From: a virus | Direction: 5' to 3' (one strand) | Length of the DNA: 24,466 nt | Virus record (IMG/VR): IMGVR_UViG_3300028173_000644 | Span: 1-24,466 of that record | Part shown: positions 1-6,662 of the stretch, one piece after another | Layout: the number at the start of each line of letters is the position of its first letter | Numbering within the stretch: the stretch's first letter is position 1 | The notes under the pieces: generated by a model | Databases searched by the model: none | What the model saw: only the letters and a program-made list of their open reading frames with translations | Told to the model about the DNA's origin: nothing | Translations under genes and position numbers: made by a program

Positions 1-2042
1 GACTGATTCGGGATCTCCCCCCGCACCGTCGGGCTCGCCTGCATCCACGCGAGTTCCGATTCTTTGCGGGCGTCCGCCTCGGCGATGAGTCGGGCGCGCT
101 CCTCGGCGCCCTTCTTGAGTACGGGTAAAGCGACGCACCTGCAATTATGCGTTATGATGCCGTTGGCCGCATACCATCCCGTCGCGGTCTCGAGGTTGTA
201 GACATGGCCCGCAAATACACAGCTACCTACGCGGAGAACGCGCACCGCCTCAACCTGGATGGGCGCAACCTGCGAGAGATCGCCGAGGCCCTGGGGGGCG
301 GCGCTGACAACGTCGGCAAGTGCCTCCGCGCCCATGGGTTCGAGTACATCAGCCCCAAGCGTACGGCGCCAAACGCCAAGGACTACGACCGGACCGAGAT
401 GGCCGTTCGATACCAGGCTGGCGAGAGCGTCAAAGCTCTGGCGGAGTTCTACGGAGTGCAGAGACAGACGGTCACGAACGAACTCAAGCGTCGCGGCGTC
501 GAACTTCGCGGGCGTAGCGAGGCCATGTTCGTCCGCATGGCCAGTACTACCGAGGAAGAACGCAAGCGCCTTACCAGCGCCGCGAACGAGGCTGTCAGGG
601 GCCACGAGAAGAGCGCGGAGTGGCTCGGCAACATCGCCAAGTGCGGGCGTCGGCGCGTCGGCAAAGGCGAGAAGGAGTTCGCGGGATTCCTCACGGCTCA
701 TGGAGTCGAGCACGCCAGGCAGGTCCCAATCGACTCGTACGAGATCGACATCGTCGTCGGCGCCGTCGCCGTGGAAATCCACAGGGACGCTTCCGGACCG
801 CTCGCAAGCGCACACAGACGAAAGCGCGTCGAACACCTGCTGAATGCAGGCTACTCCGTGCTCTACGTCGGCTTCCGCTCTGTCGCTGAGATCGTGGCGA
901 ACGCGGAACACCTCATCGCCCACCTCGACGAGATGCGCCGGGATCCAGCCGCGCCGCGTGAGTACAGGATGGTTCGGTGTCGCACGAAGCGTTTCACCCG
1001 TGGCCGTAACGATCTCGGCCAGATCACCGCTGAACCATCGCCGGTACGCTACTCGTGCGAGATGACAGAGCGACACGTCGGTGTCACCTGGTAGGCACTG
1101 CCAGAGCTCCCCGGGGTGCCCACGGTCCCCCGCATCGGAGGCCACGGGCGGCTGGCTCCACTTGTAGATGTTGCCATCCAGGTCGGCATGCTCCTGGCGC
1201 ACCCTCGAGTCCCCCACCGTACTCCACTGATACTCCTCGACCCCCAGCGACTCCATGCGCTGCTGGGCGATGGCGGCTGACAGGTTCGCGGTCTGGTCCC
1301 TGGCCAGAAAGCTCGCCTTGTTCCACGTCAGATCGAAGCGCTTCTGATACTCCTTGGCCAGGTCGAGGGTCGGCTTCCCTGCGGCGACGGCGCGCATGAC
1401 CTCGTCCGCTGTCCGCTCCAGGGCGTCGAGGCCCTTGTCCAGCATGGAGCGGGAGAAGTCCACGTTGGCCAGCACCCATGCCCTGACGTCCTGGGAGGGG
1501 ACGTGGGTGGCGATCGGGATTGTGAACAGCCGGGACAACTCCCGGTCCGTGGCGTCCGTGGTGTCCTCGTCGATCTCCCTGCCGATGAGTTCGAGGCCGG
1601 GGACGTCCGCCTCGACAATGTCGTCCAGCATCCCGCGCACGGCCTGGATCACGGCGGGGACGGAGGGCCCGGCGTCCATGCGGCGCGGCAGGATGACCCC
1701 GTCCACGCGCTTGGACAGGTCGCCCTTGAGCTCCTCCACCTGCTTGGACTGCTCGCGGATGGAGGCACGGGCGACGCGCATCACCAGGTCGAAGACGAAC
1801 TGCCACCGGGACTGCAGTAGTTCGCGCTGCATGGTCTCCAGGCGGTCGGAGAAGCGGGGGACGCGGCCGGAGAAGGGGCCCCCGGCGCGCTTGGCGTCCG
1901 TGCGGCCCAGGAGCATCCGTCGGTCCCTGGCCGTGATGCGGGCACGACGGCGGAGGGCAAACTTGGCGGCGGCATCGACGTCTGCGTGGACGATGCGGGA
2001 GCGTCCGGAGACCCAGCCGCCCTTCACCTGGTAGATGGGCAC
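1..2042 (-). CDS. Mu F-like minor head (head morphogenesis) protein interrupted by an intein; 3' end outside window
   Basis: The minus-strand frame is open from a GTG start (2040-2042) to the window edge. A GGAGGAGG ribosome binding site sits just upstream. The N-extein is 315 residues. Its last ~90 residues carry the signature of Mu gpF-like minor head proteins: an ARDQTANLSAAI helix, then SLGVEEYQWSTVGDSRVR, a DLDG segment and HPGELWQ. After the intein the frame resumes as CRCVALPVL, the conserved CRC motif of the family, and at least 47 C-extein residues are present. The family acts in procapsid assembly and lies next to the portal, as here. Cys1 of the intein follows HPGELWQ and the +1 extein residue is the first Cys of CRC, so splicing would restore the motif exactly. 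The start overlaps the preceding 68-aa gene by 19 bases. The family call rests on motif recognition, not alignment. Confidence 0.9.
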   Translation of the reverse strand, partial: MPIYQVKGGWVSGRSRIVHADVDAAAKFALRRRARITARDRRMLLGRTDAKRAGGPFSGRVPRFSDRLETMQRELLQSRWQFVFDLVMRVARASIREQSKQVEELKGDLSKRVDGVILPRRMDAGPSVPAVIQAVRGMLDDIVEADVPGLELIGREIDEDTTDATDRELSRLFTIPIATHVPSQDVRAWVLANVDFSRSMLDKGLDALERTADEVMRAVAAGKPTLDLAKEYQKRFDLTWNKASFLARDQTANLSAAIAQQRMESLGVEEYQWSTVGDSRVRQEHADLDGNIYKWSQPPVASDAGDRGHPGELWQCLPGDTDVSLCHLARVAYRRWFSGDLAEIVTATGETLRATPNHPVLTRRGWIPAHLVEVGDEVFRVRHDLSDRAEADVEHGVACIQQVFDALSSVCACERSGSVPVDFHGDGADDDVDLVRVDWDLPGVLDSMSREESRELLLAFADAPTPALGDVAEPLRALLVAPDSLVRGAGKALAFFLGSTGHADEHGLATPAKFDAATLEFVRDRLSLHSVELRQSFDALASLVSNGHLGPVVVLGVWRRTLGADVLEPMGAEALADVVSAAPQGLGDLSQVAPIQVEAVRVLRVGSCVFAGHVYNLETATGWYAANGIITHNCRCVALPVLKKGAEERARLIAEADARKESELAWMQASPTVRGEIPNQ
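144..1097 (-). other. Intein (Hint protein-splicing domain) inside the Mu F-like head protein, 318 codons
   Basis: Block A is visible as Cys1 in CLPGDTDV. Block B is TPNHPVLTRRGW, with the TxxH core at residues 40-43 of the intein, followed by HLVEVGDEVF. The C-terminal blocks F and G read VYNLETATGWYAANGIITHN, ending in the His-Asn pair with Cys as +1 extein residue. These are the residues needed for standard (class 1) splicing: Cys1, block B Thr and His, penultimate His, terminal Asn and Cys+1. The 318-codon frame has no stop. The middle (about residues 90-290) shows neither LAGLIDADG nor HNH motifs. It contains a VDFHGDGADDDVD stretch and otherwise Ala/Leu/Asp-rich sequence that does not look like a known nuclease. 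A nuclease is encoded on the opposite strand of this same region. Confidence 0.93.
204..1094 (+). CDS. Putative homing endonuclease (Vsr/EDxHD-like) encoded antisense within the intein
   Basis: This is a 296-aa protein from ATG 204; a GAGG site at 192-195 lies 8 bases upstream and favours this start over the in-frame ATG at 147. Residues 22-45 (LREIAEALGGGADNVGKCLR) and 75-101 (SVKALAEFYGVQRQTVTNEL, then GVELRGRSEA) look like two helix-turn-helix segments, typical of homing nuclease DNA-binding arms. Residues 154-222 resemble the Vsr-like fold: Glu156, YEIDIVV with Asp182, then VAVEIHRD with Glu191, His193 and Asp195, and the strand YSVLYVGF. This fits the E-D-x-H-D pattern of the EDxHD family (I-Bth0305I type). 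The stop codon TAG (1092-1094) lies opposite intein codon 2. Codons are in exact register with the intein codons of the minus strand. That frame is often open by chance in GC-rich DNA, but the domain likeness argues for a real gene. Confidence 0.8.
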   Translation: MARKYTATYAENAHRLNLDGRNLREIAEALGGGADNVGKCLRAHGFEYISPKRTAPNAKDYDRTEMAVRYQAGESVKALAEFYGVQRQTVTNELKRRGVELRGRSEAMFVRMASTTEEERKRLTSAANEAVRGHEKSAEWLGNIAKCGRRRVGKGEKEFAGFLTAHGVEHARQVPIDSYEIDIVVGAVAVEIHRDASGPLASAHRRKRVEHLLNAGYSVLYVGFRSVAEIVANAEHLIAHLDEMRRDPAAPREYRMVRCRTKRFTRGRNDLGQITAEPSPVRYSCEMTERHVGVTW

Positions 2043-2230
2043 GGGGCCTCCTCCTGCGCCCTGTACTGCACCACCTCGCCGTCTGGCCGCAGCCAGATCA
2101 GCCGGGCCAGACTCTGGCGCACGGCCGGGGGCAGGGCGGCCCACCTTCGGCGCAGGTCCTCGATGGAGTCCACCACCTCACGCACGGGGGCAAGGTCCAC
2201 GGTGAGGCAGACGGTGGAGTCGTTGGTCAC
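2024..2230 (-). CDS. Small hypothetical phage protein, 68 aa
   Basis: It starts at GTG 2230, overlapping the portal stop in a GTGA junction, and ends 19 bases inside the head-protein gene, so it is translationally coupled on both sides. The protein is mostly helical in appearance (VREVVDSIEDLRRRWAALPP) and has no recognised domain. Its position between portal and Mu F-like genes suggests a structural accessory or chaperone, but nothing in the sequence shows this. The gene call rests on the tight junctions and a plausible composition. Confidence 0.7.
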   Translation of the reverse strand: MTNDSTVCLTVDLAPVREVVDSIEDLRRRWAALPPAVRQSLARLIWLRPDGEVVQYRAQEEAPCPSTR

Positions 2231-4284
2231 TCCTCGCCCCCGTCCTTCCGATTCGCCAGGAACGGGAAGGTGGCGACGACACGGTCACCGCGCCGCAGCT
2301 CCAGGCGGGAGGCGATCCAGCCCGGGGACTTGTCCTCGTCGCGCTCGGCCACCCAGTCGCGCTGTAGCTCCAGCAGGCGCCCGACGTCCTCGGGCCTCAT
2401 GGTCTCGCTGTATCCCAAGGTCTCGTGGGCTCGGTAGCCGGGGAACTGCTTGGCGCTCACCATGTGGGCCAGAGCGCGCAGCAGCTTCTCGTTGAGCTCG
2501 CGGAGGGTCCAGCCGTCGTGCTCGAGCACCGCGGCCGTTCCCAGCACCTGCAGCCCGGAGGTCGCCATGCGCTGGGGGCTCATGGTCTCGGCGATGGGGC
2601 GGGCCAGGGCTTCCACCTCGCCGTCCCTGGCTGGGTCCACGTCGCCCAGGTAGAGCACGGTGACGTGCGGGGGCTCGTCGTGGGCCAGCGGGCCGACGAT
2701 GGCCTCGGCCTTCCTGCGCCACTCTGCGTGCTCCTCGATGCCTGCCTGGGGGACGGGCACCAGCAGGCACAGGGAGTCCTCGCTGGCGTCTGCTCGGTCT
2801 TGGGCCTGCTGGGCGGCGATCTGCTCCTCGATCATCCTGCGCGCGGCCTCCTCCGCCGCGGGGTCATCGGGCGTCGGGGTTCGCGCGGGCTTGGGATCGT
2901 CCTCCACCGGCTGCATCGAGTGCCTGTAGCCCCCGGGCTGGGCGTAGCGCTGCTTCCTGATCTCGTCCGGGGTCAGCACCCCGTCCATGATGGCGGCGGC
3001 GTCGGCCTGGGTGTGGACGAGCCTGATATCGGCCTGCTCCTTCTCGGACAGATCGCCCAGCGGCAGGAAGTCGATCGACCACTCCTTGGGCAGCGCGTTG
3101 CGCTCGACGTGGTAGAGCACGGTCACAAGCTGGCGCAGGGGCGGCTCGTAGCGGTCGATCTGCCAATCGGCCACGGCCTGGTACCAGAGGGATTGCCAGC
3201 TGCTGCCGTCGGTGTTCAGCCCTCCGGGCGCCTCGCCGAACAGCAGGGTCACGGGAGCCCCGAGCATCAGGGAGAGCTCCAGGCGGGCGTGGTCGGAAAT
3301 GTCCTTGTAGCCGCTGGGGTTCGCGGCCACGCGCTGGAAGTCGTCGCCCGGGGTGAGCAGCACAGACTGCGCCACCGACTTCATCATGTTGAGCTTGCGG
3401 ATCTGGCTGATCCAGTTCGCGCTCTCGTCGCCCGAGGTACGCGTCGGCGCGATCTTGAACACGGCGATTGATAACTCCTGGGCGATGCGAGCCCCGGACG
3501 CCCCGGTCTGGGACAGGTTCCGGATGGAGTCCCACAGCATCTGTCCGATCGGGTCCGCGCCCCACGCCGCCGAGTAGCCCTGGTTGGCGAACGCGAGTTC
3601 GGAGGGGGGCAGGTCGTCGCCGTAGAACCGGAGCAGGCGAGAGGCGTGCACGTCGGTCAGGGACCGGCGGGGCTTGTCCTGGGTGCTGGAGTACCCCGTC
3701 CGCCTTGGCGACAGGTGGTAGTGGGTGGGCATCCCCAGGGGACCGGCCTCGATATCGCTGTTGTAGCGAACCGGGAAGATCTCCCGACGATCGAAGATCT
3801 CCAGGCGATGGATACGCTTCACCTTGTCAGGCCGAAGCGGCTTGTTGAGCGGGTCCGGGTCGTCGGTGACCATCAGAACCAGACACTCACCCATGGCGCG
3901 GCCCCATGTGTCGGCGCGGCGGAACACGCGGCGGACGTCAAGGTCCCGCATCGCCTGCTGTAGGGGGCGTTCCTCGTCGCTGTCGTCGGAGATGGCGCAC
4001 CACTTCGCGGTCGCCCAGGACGGGTGCAGCTGGCAGATCCGCCGGTAGAGCCCGCCGCGGAGCATGGCCACGAGCTCCTCGGCCGTGAGGTAGTCCCGTT
4101 CGATGTTGGGACGGGCCTGGGCCCCGGAGTCGCGGTAGCCGCCGAGCCCGGAGATGGCGTTGCTGACAGCGGCCCCAGAGAGGTTCTGCTCGCTGGAGTA
4201 CGTCGAGTCGGCGCGCAGGCTCGGGGGGGCGACAGGGGCGGGTGGGCCGATGACGAGGTCGCGAAGTCTTGAGCGGACGGACAT
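2227..4284 (-). CDS. Phage portal protein (DUF1073/Acb1-N family) with C-terminal 2H phosphodiesterase-like domain
   Basis: The protein is 685 aa. The start is ATG 4284 (MSVRSRLRDL), chosen because AGGAGG lies just upstream; the longer frame to 4311 has no such site. Residues ~30-470 match the DUF1073 portal family: AGPLGMPTHYHL, SRLLRFYGDDLPP, LELSLMLGAPVTLLFGEAPG, GLNTDGSSWQSLWYQAVADW. Portals form the dodecameric DNA channel at the capsid vertex, and the terminase and head genes flank it as expected. The last ~170 residues are a separate module with two His-x-Thr motifs, HVTVLYLG (His540) and HETLGY (His620). This is the arrangement of 2H phosphoesterases, including the anti-CBASS enzyme Acb1, whose name is attached to this portal family. 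Between the two modules lies a Pro/Ala/Glu-rich linker. The portal role is well supported; enzymatic activity of the tail is inferred. Confidence 0.9.
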   Translation of the reverse strand: MSVRSRLRDLVIGPPAPVAPPSLRADSTYSSEQNLSGAAVSNAISGLGGYRDSGAQARPNIERDYLTAEELVAMLRGGLYRRICQLHPSWATAKWCAISDDSDEERPLQQAMRDLDVRRVFRRADTWGRAMGECLVLMVTDDPDPLNKPLRPDKVKRIHRLEIFDRREIFPVRYNSDIEAGPLGMPTHYHLSPRRTGYSSTQDKPRRSLTDVHASRLLRFYGDDLPPSELAFANQGYSAAWGADPIGQMLWDSIRNLSQTGASGARIAQELSIAVFKIAPTRTSGDESANWISQIRKLNMMKSVAQSVLLTPGDDFQRVAANPSGYKDISDHARLELSLMLGAPVTLLFGEAPGGLNTDGSSWQSLWYQAVADWQIDRYEPPLRQLVTVLYHVERNALPKEWSIDFLPLGDLSEKEQADIRLVHTQADAAAIMDGVLTPDEIRKQRYAQPGGYRHSMQPVEDDPKPARTPTPDDPAAEEAARRMIEEQIAAQQAQDRADASEDSLCLLVPVPQAGIEEHAEWRRKAEAIVGPLAHDEPPHVTVLYLGDVDPARDGEVEALARPIAETMSPQRMATSGLQVLGTAAVLEHDGWTLRELNEKLLRALAHMVSAKQFPGYRAHETLGYSETMRPEDVGRLLELQRDWVAERDEDKSPGWIASRLELRRGDRVVATFPFLANRKDGGEE

Positions 4285-4311
4285 GAGGCCTCCTGGCCAG
4301 AATGATAGCAC

Positions 4312-5910
4312 CTAACCCAACATGTCGAACCAAGACCGCTGCGAGACCTGCCCCTCGTCCTCACGGGTCCAGCGCATGTGCAGCTGGCTGCTCGCGTCCA
4401 TGTCATCGTCGTTGGCGCCCAGCGGGAAGGCGACGATGTTCTCGATGTAGTCGCCGACCCAGTGCGCGATCTCTGGCGCTGGGAGGATGATGGCGCCGGC
4501 CTCGGCTGCGCGCTGCAGGTACCTGGCTCTCGCCGCCTTGGACTTGTCCGAGCCCGGGGTGTCCTTGTTCGGATGGAACCGCACCAAGGCCACGCCCATG
4601 TAGTACGGAGACCTGGCGTCCAGGTAGTTCGTGCCGTTTGCCGTGTCCTCTACGAGGCAGCCCCCGGAGGTCCGGACGATGAACCTGGACCACTTGGCGA
4701 TCATCGCGTCCATGGCGAGGAAGTATTCGATGGACCCCATGCGGGCGTAGGTCCGGTCGAGCAGATAGCGCTTGCCGTCCTTCCTCGCGTGGCACTGGAT
4801 GGCGTTGTAGTCCGCCTCGATCGTTCCCTTCTTCGCGGCGTCCGCGGTGACCCAGACCTCGTCAGCGGTGGCGGCGATGTCCTCGGGCTCGCAGTGGTAG
4901 CGCTCGCGGAACCACTCGCGCTTGACCGCGCCGCCCTCGGACGGCGTCGGGTTCATCTCCAGTTGAGCCTCTGCGTGCCGACCCAGGGCCCGGCGGAGCT
5001 CGGCGATGACCTCGTCGGTGTGACGGGCCGGATGCAGGCGCTCCCCTGGCGTCGTGCGGGGATCGTCCTCGGAGGCGTGCTCGTGCTCCGGCGCGTAGTG
5101 CATCGGCAGGCACAGGACCTTCCAGCCGCCCTCCCGCAGGGCATGGCCGGCGGGGTCGTTGACGTGCAGACGCTGCATCACCAGGGTCTTCGGGGCGTCC
5201 CGGGGGTCGTTGACGCGGGTGGTCAGGGCCTGGTCGATGATGATGTGGGCCTCGTGGCAGCGCTTCTCCACCGCCTCCGGGCCGCCGAGGATCACGGCCT
5301 TGACGTCGAGCGGGTCGTCGATGACCATCTTGTCGCCGCGCTTGCCGGTGACCCCGGTGCGCAGGGTCAGGCACTGGCGAAAGCCGCGCGAGGTGTTCTC
5401 GAAGTTGCGCTTCTCCTGCTGGTCCTGGGCGAACACCCAGGGCTTGGAGTCGTGGCGCCGGCACCACTCGGCGAGCAGTTCCTGATAGGTCGGATCCTTG
5501 AGGGCAAGGCGGGTGCGGCGGCTGTCCCTGGTGGACAAGTCATCGTCCCCGGTGAAGAACAGGCTCCGGCCCCCGGGGTTGAACAGCCACTCGTAGGCGG
5601 GGGCCATGACCGAGACCAGGATGGACTTGGCTGTGCCCGGGGGGAGCAGGATCAGCAGCTTCCGGTACTCGGGATCCCCCAGCATCTGGCGGTGGAGGTA
5701 GTGGCAGACCACGGACATGAACGGGGCCCACTCGAGGTCCCGGGGCTCGACAACCGGCCACATCAGGCGGACGAACGCCTCGAAGGCGCCGTCCCGCTCG
5801 TGGCGGAGGGCCTTCTCCATCAGCCGCGCTCGGATCTTCGCCTTCCTGCGCCTGGCCTTCTCGGCGCGGATCTGCGCCCTCCTGGCCTGGCGAGGGGTGG
5901 GCTCCTGCAC
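4312..5910 (-). CDS. terL: Terminase large subunit (packaging ATPase/nuclease)
   Basis: It is a 532-aa protein starting at GTG 5910, with GGAGGAG five bases upstream overlapping the end of the small-subunit gene. The N-terminal ATPase has a terminase-type Walker A, LLPPGTAKS (residues 89-96), and a Walker B, MVIDDP (195-200), with Asp-Asp in place of the usual Asp-Glu. TLVMQRLHVNDPAGHAL looks like the coupling motif segment. The C-terminal RNase H-like nuclease shows acidic clusters at WVTADAA (Asp357), CLVEDTANG (Glu421, Asp422) and GANDDDMDA (about 498-506). Length and motif order are normal for the family. It pumps DNA into the procapsid through the portal encoded next, 27 bases downstream. 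The highly basic first 30 residues may contact DNA. Confidence 0.95.
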   Translation of the reverse strand: MQEPTPRQARRAQIRAEKARRRKAKIRARLMEKALRHERDGAFEAFVRLMWPVVEPRDLEWAPFMSVVCHYLHRQMLGDPEYRKLLILLPPGTAKSILVSVMAPAYEWLFNPGGRSLFFTGDDDLSTRDSRRTRLALKDPTYQELLAEWCRRHDSKPWVFAQDQQEKRNFENTSRGFRQCLTLRTGVTGKRGDKMVIDDPLDVKAVILGGPEAVEKRCHEAHIIIDQALTTRVNDPRDAPKTLVMQRLHVNDPAGHALREGGWKVLCLPMHYAPEHEHASEDDPRTTPGERLHPARHTDEVIAELRRALGRHAEAQLEMNPTPSEGGAVKREWFRERYHCEPEDIAATADEVWVTADAAKKGTIEADYNAIQCHARKDGKRYLLDRTYARMGSIEYFLAMDAMIAKWSRFIVRTSGGCLVEDTANGTNYLDARSPYYMGVALVRFHPNKDTPGSDKSKAARARYLQRAAEAGAIILPAPEIAHWVGDYIENIVAFPLGANDDDMDASSQLHMRWTREDEGQVSQRSWFDMLG

Positions 5911-5912
5911 GG

Positions 5913-6662
5913 CTACTCCTCCACCCCGTAGGCCCCGTCCTGCTCGTGCAGGTCGATGGCGTCCGCGCGGCCGTCAGCCTCCAGGGCGGCCAGTTCTGCG
6001 TCGAGCTCGGCGTCGGTCTTGTCCTCCAGCCCGTGGGTGACCGTGACGCCTCCAGCGTGCTCCACCGTGCTGCTCTTGCCATGGCCGGTGCGGTCGAGGG
6101 CCATGGTGGCGAGCAGGCGAAGTTCGTTGTCGTCCATCGCTCCAGCGTCCAGGCGCTCCTTCAGTTGTGCCAGGGCCTGGCCTGCGACCTCCCGTAGCGT
6201 GCGCCTGACCTGCTCACTGTGCTCGTCCAGGGCGTCCTCCAGCGCTGCAGCAAAGCCGGGCTGTCGCTTCCACTTTCGGATCGTCCTGGGCACGACGCCA
6301 GCGAACTCCGCGGCATTGATGTTGCTCTCTCCCACGGCGAGGGACTCGAGCGCGAGCCGCTGTTGCGGAGTGAACCTCACGTCCTCTGGATCGAACCGGA
6401 CCACCGGAAGACGTTCCTCCCGCTCCGTTCGTTCGTTCGTTTCCCGTTCGTTCGTTTCTCCCGCGTTCGTTCGTTCGCCGTTCGTTCCGTTCGCTTCCAC
6501 CCCGTTGCGCCTCTTGTCGCGAAACACCATGGCCCGGAGCTTGGCCCGGGGATGCCCGGTGCGGCTGGTGACCACCGAGTACGGGATCGGCTTGGGATAC
6601 CCCTGCCGCTTCCCAAGCATATCCAACACCTGGTCTCGTTCCTTGGCGGACATGCGGGCCAT
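5913..6662 (-). CDS. terS: Probable terminase small subunit
   Basis: The gene sits directly upstream of terL and starts at ATG 6662 in a TGATG overlap with the helicase stop, with GGAGGGG eight bases before it. Residues ~94-137 (FTPQQRLALESLAVG, then NINAAEFAGVVPRTIRKWKR) form a helix-turn-helix of the kind small terminase subunits use to recognise packaging sites. A predicted helical oligomerisation region follows, then an acidic tail. Residues 57-84 are an unusual Thr-Asn-Glu-Arg repeat, produced by a tetranucleotide tract in the DNA. This is probably a disordered linker between a first DNA-binding region and the helix-turn-helix. The call rests on position plus the helix-turn-helix. Confidence 0.82.
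   Translation of the reverse strand: MARMSAKERDQVLDMLGKRQGYPKPIPYSVVTSRTGHPRAKLRAMVFRDKRRNGVEANGTNGERTNAGETNERETNERTEREERLPVVRFDPEDVRFTPQQRLALESLAVGESNINAAEFAGVVPRTIRKWKRQPGFAAALEDALDEHSEQVRRTLREVAGQALAQLKERLDAGAMDDNELRLLATMALDRTGHGKSSTVEHAGGVTVTHGLEDKTDAELDAELAALEADGRADAIDLHEQDGAYGVEE
6426..6494. repeat. CGTT tetranucleotide repeat tract within the small terminase gene
   Basis: On the plus strand the tract contains clusters of 4, 3, 3, 2 and 1 CGTT units separated by short TC or CC interruptions. On the coding strand it reads GAAC/GAACG and gives the Thr-Asn-Glu-Arg repeats. A 4-bp unit makes the tract prone to slippage frameshifts. In several phages the packaging site lies inside the small terminase gene, so this is a candidate recognition site, by inference only. 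Confidence 0.75.

Noticed and set aside
1084-1806. Minus-strand 240-codon frame
   Set aside because: An Arg/Pro/Gly-rich alternative frame of the Mu F-like gene. The correct frame is the one that continues through the intein.
2425-3471. Plus-strand open frame of 348 codons opposite the portal
   Set aside because: Shadow composition and no start signal; the portal on the other strand is clear.
4378-5931. Plus-strand open frame of 517 codons
   Set aside because: Antisense to the large terminase, low-complexity Val/Gly/Leu composition, no domain or ribosome binding site. Unlike the intein case, no protein family is visible.
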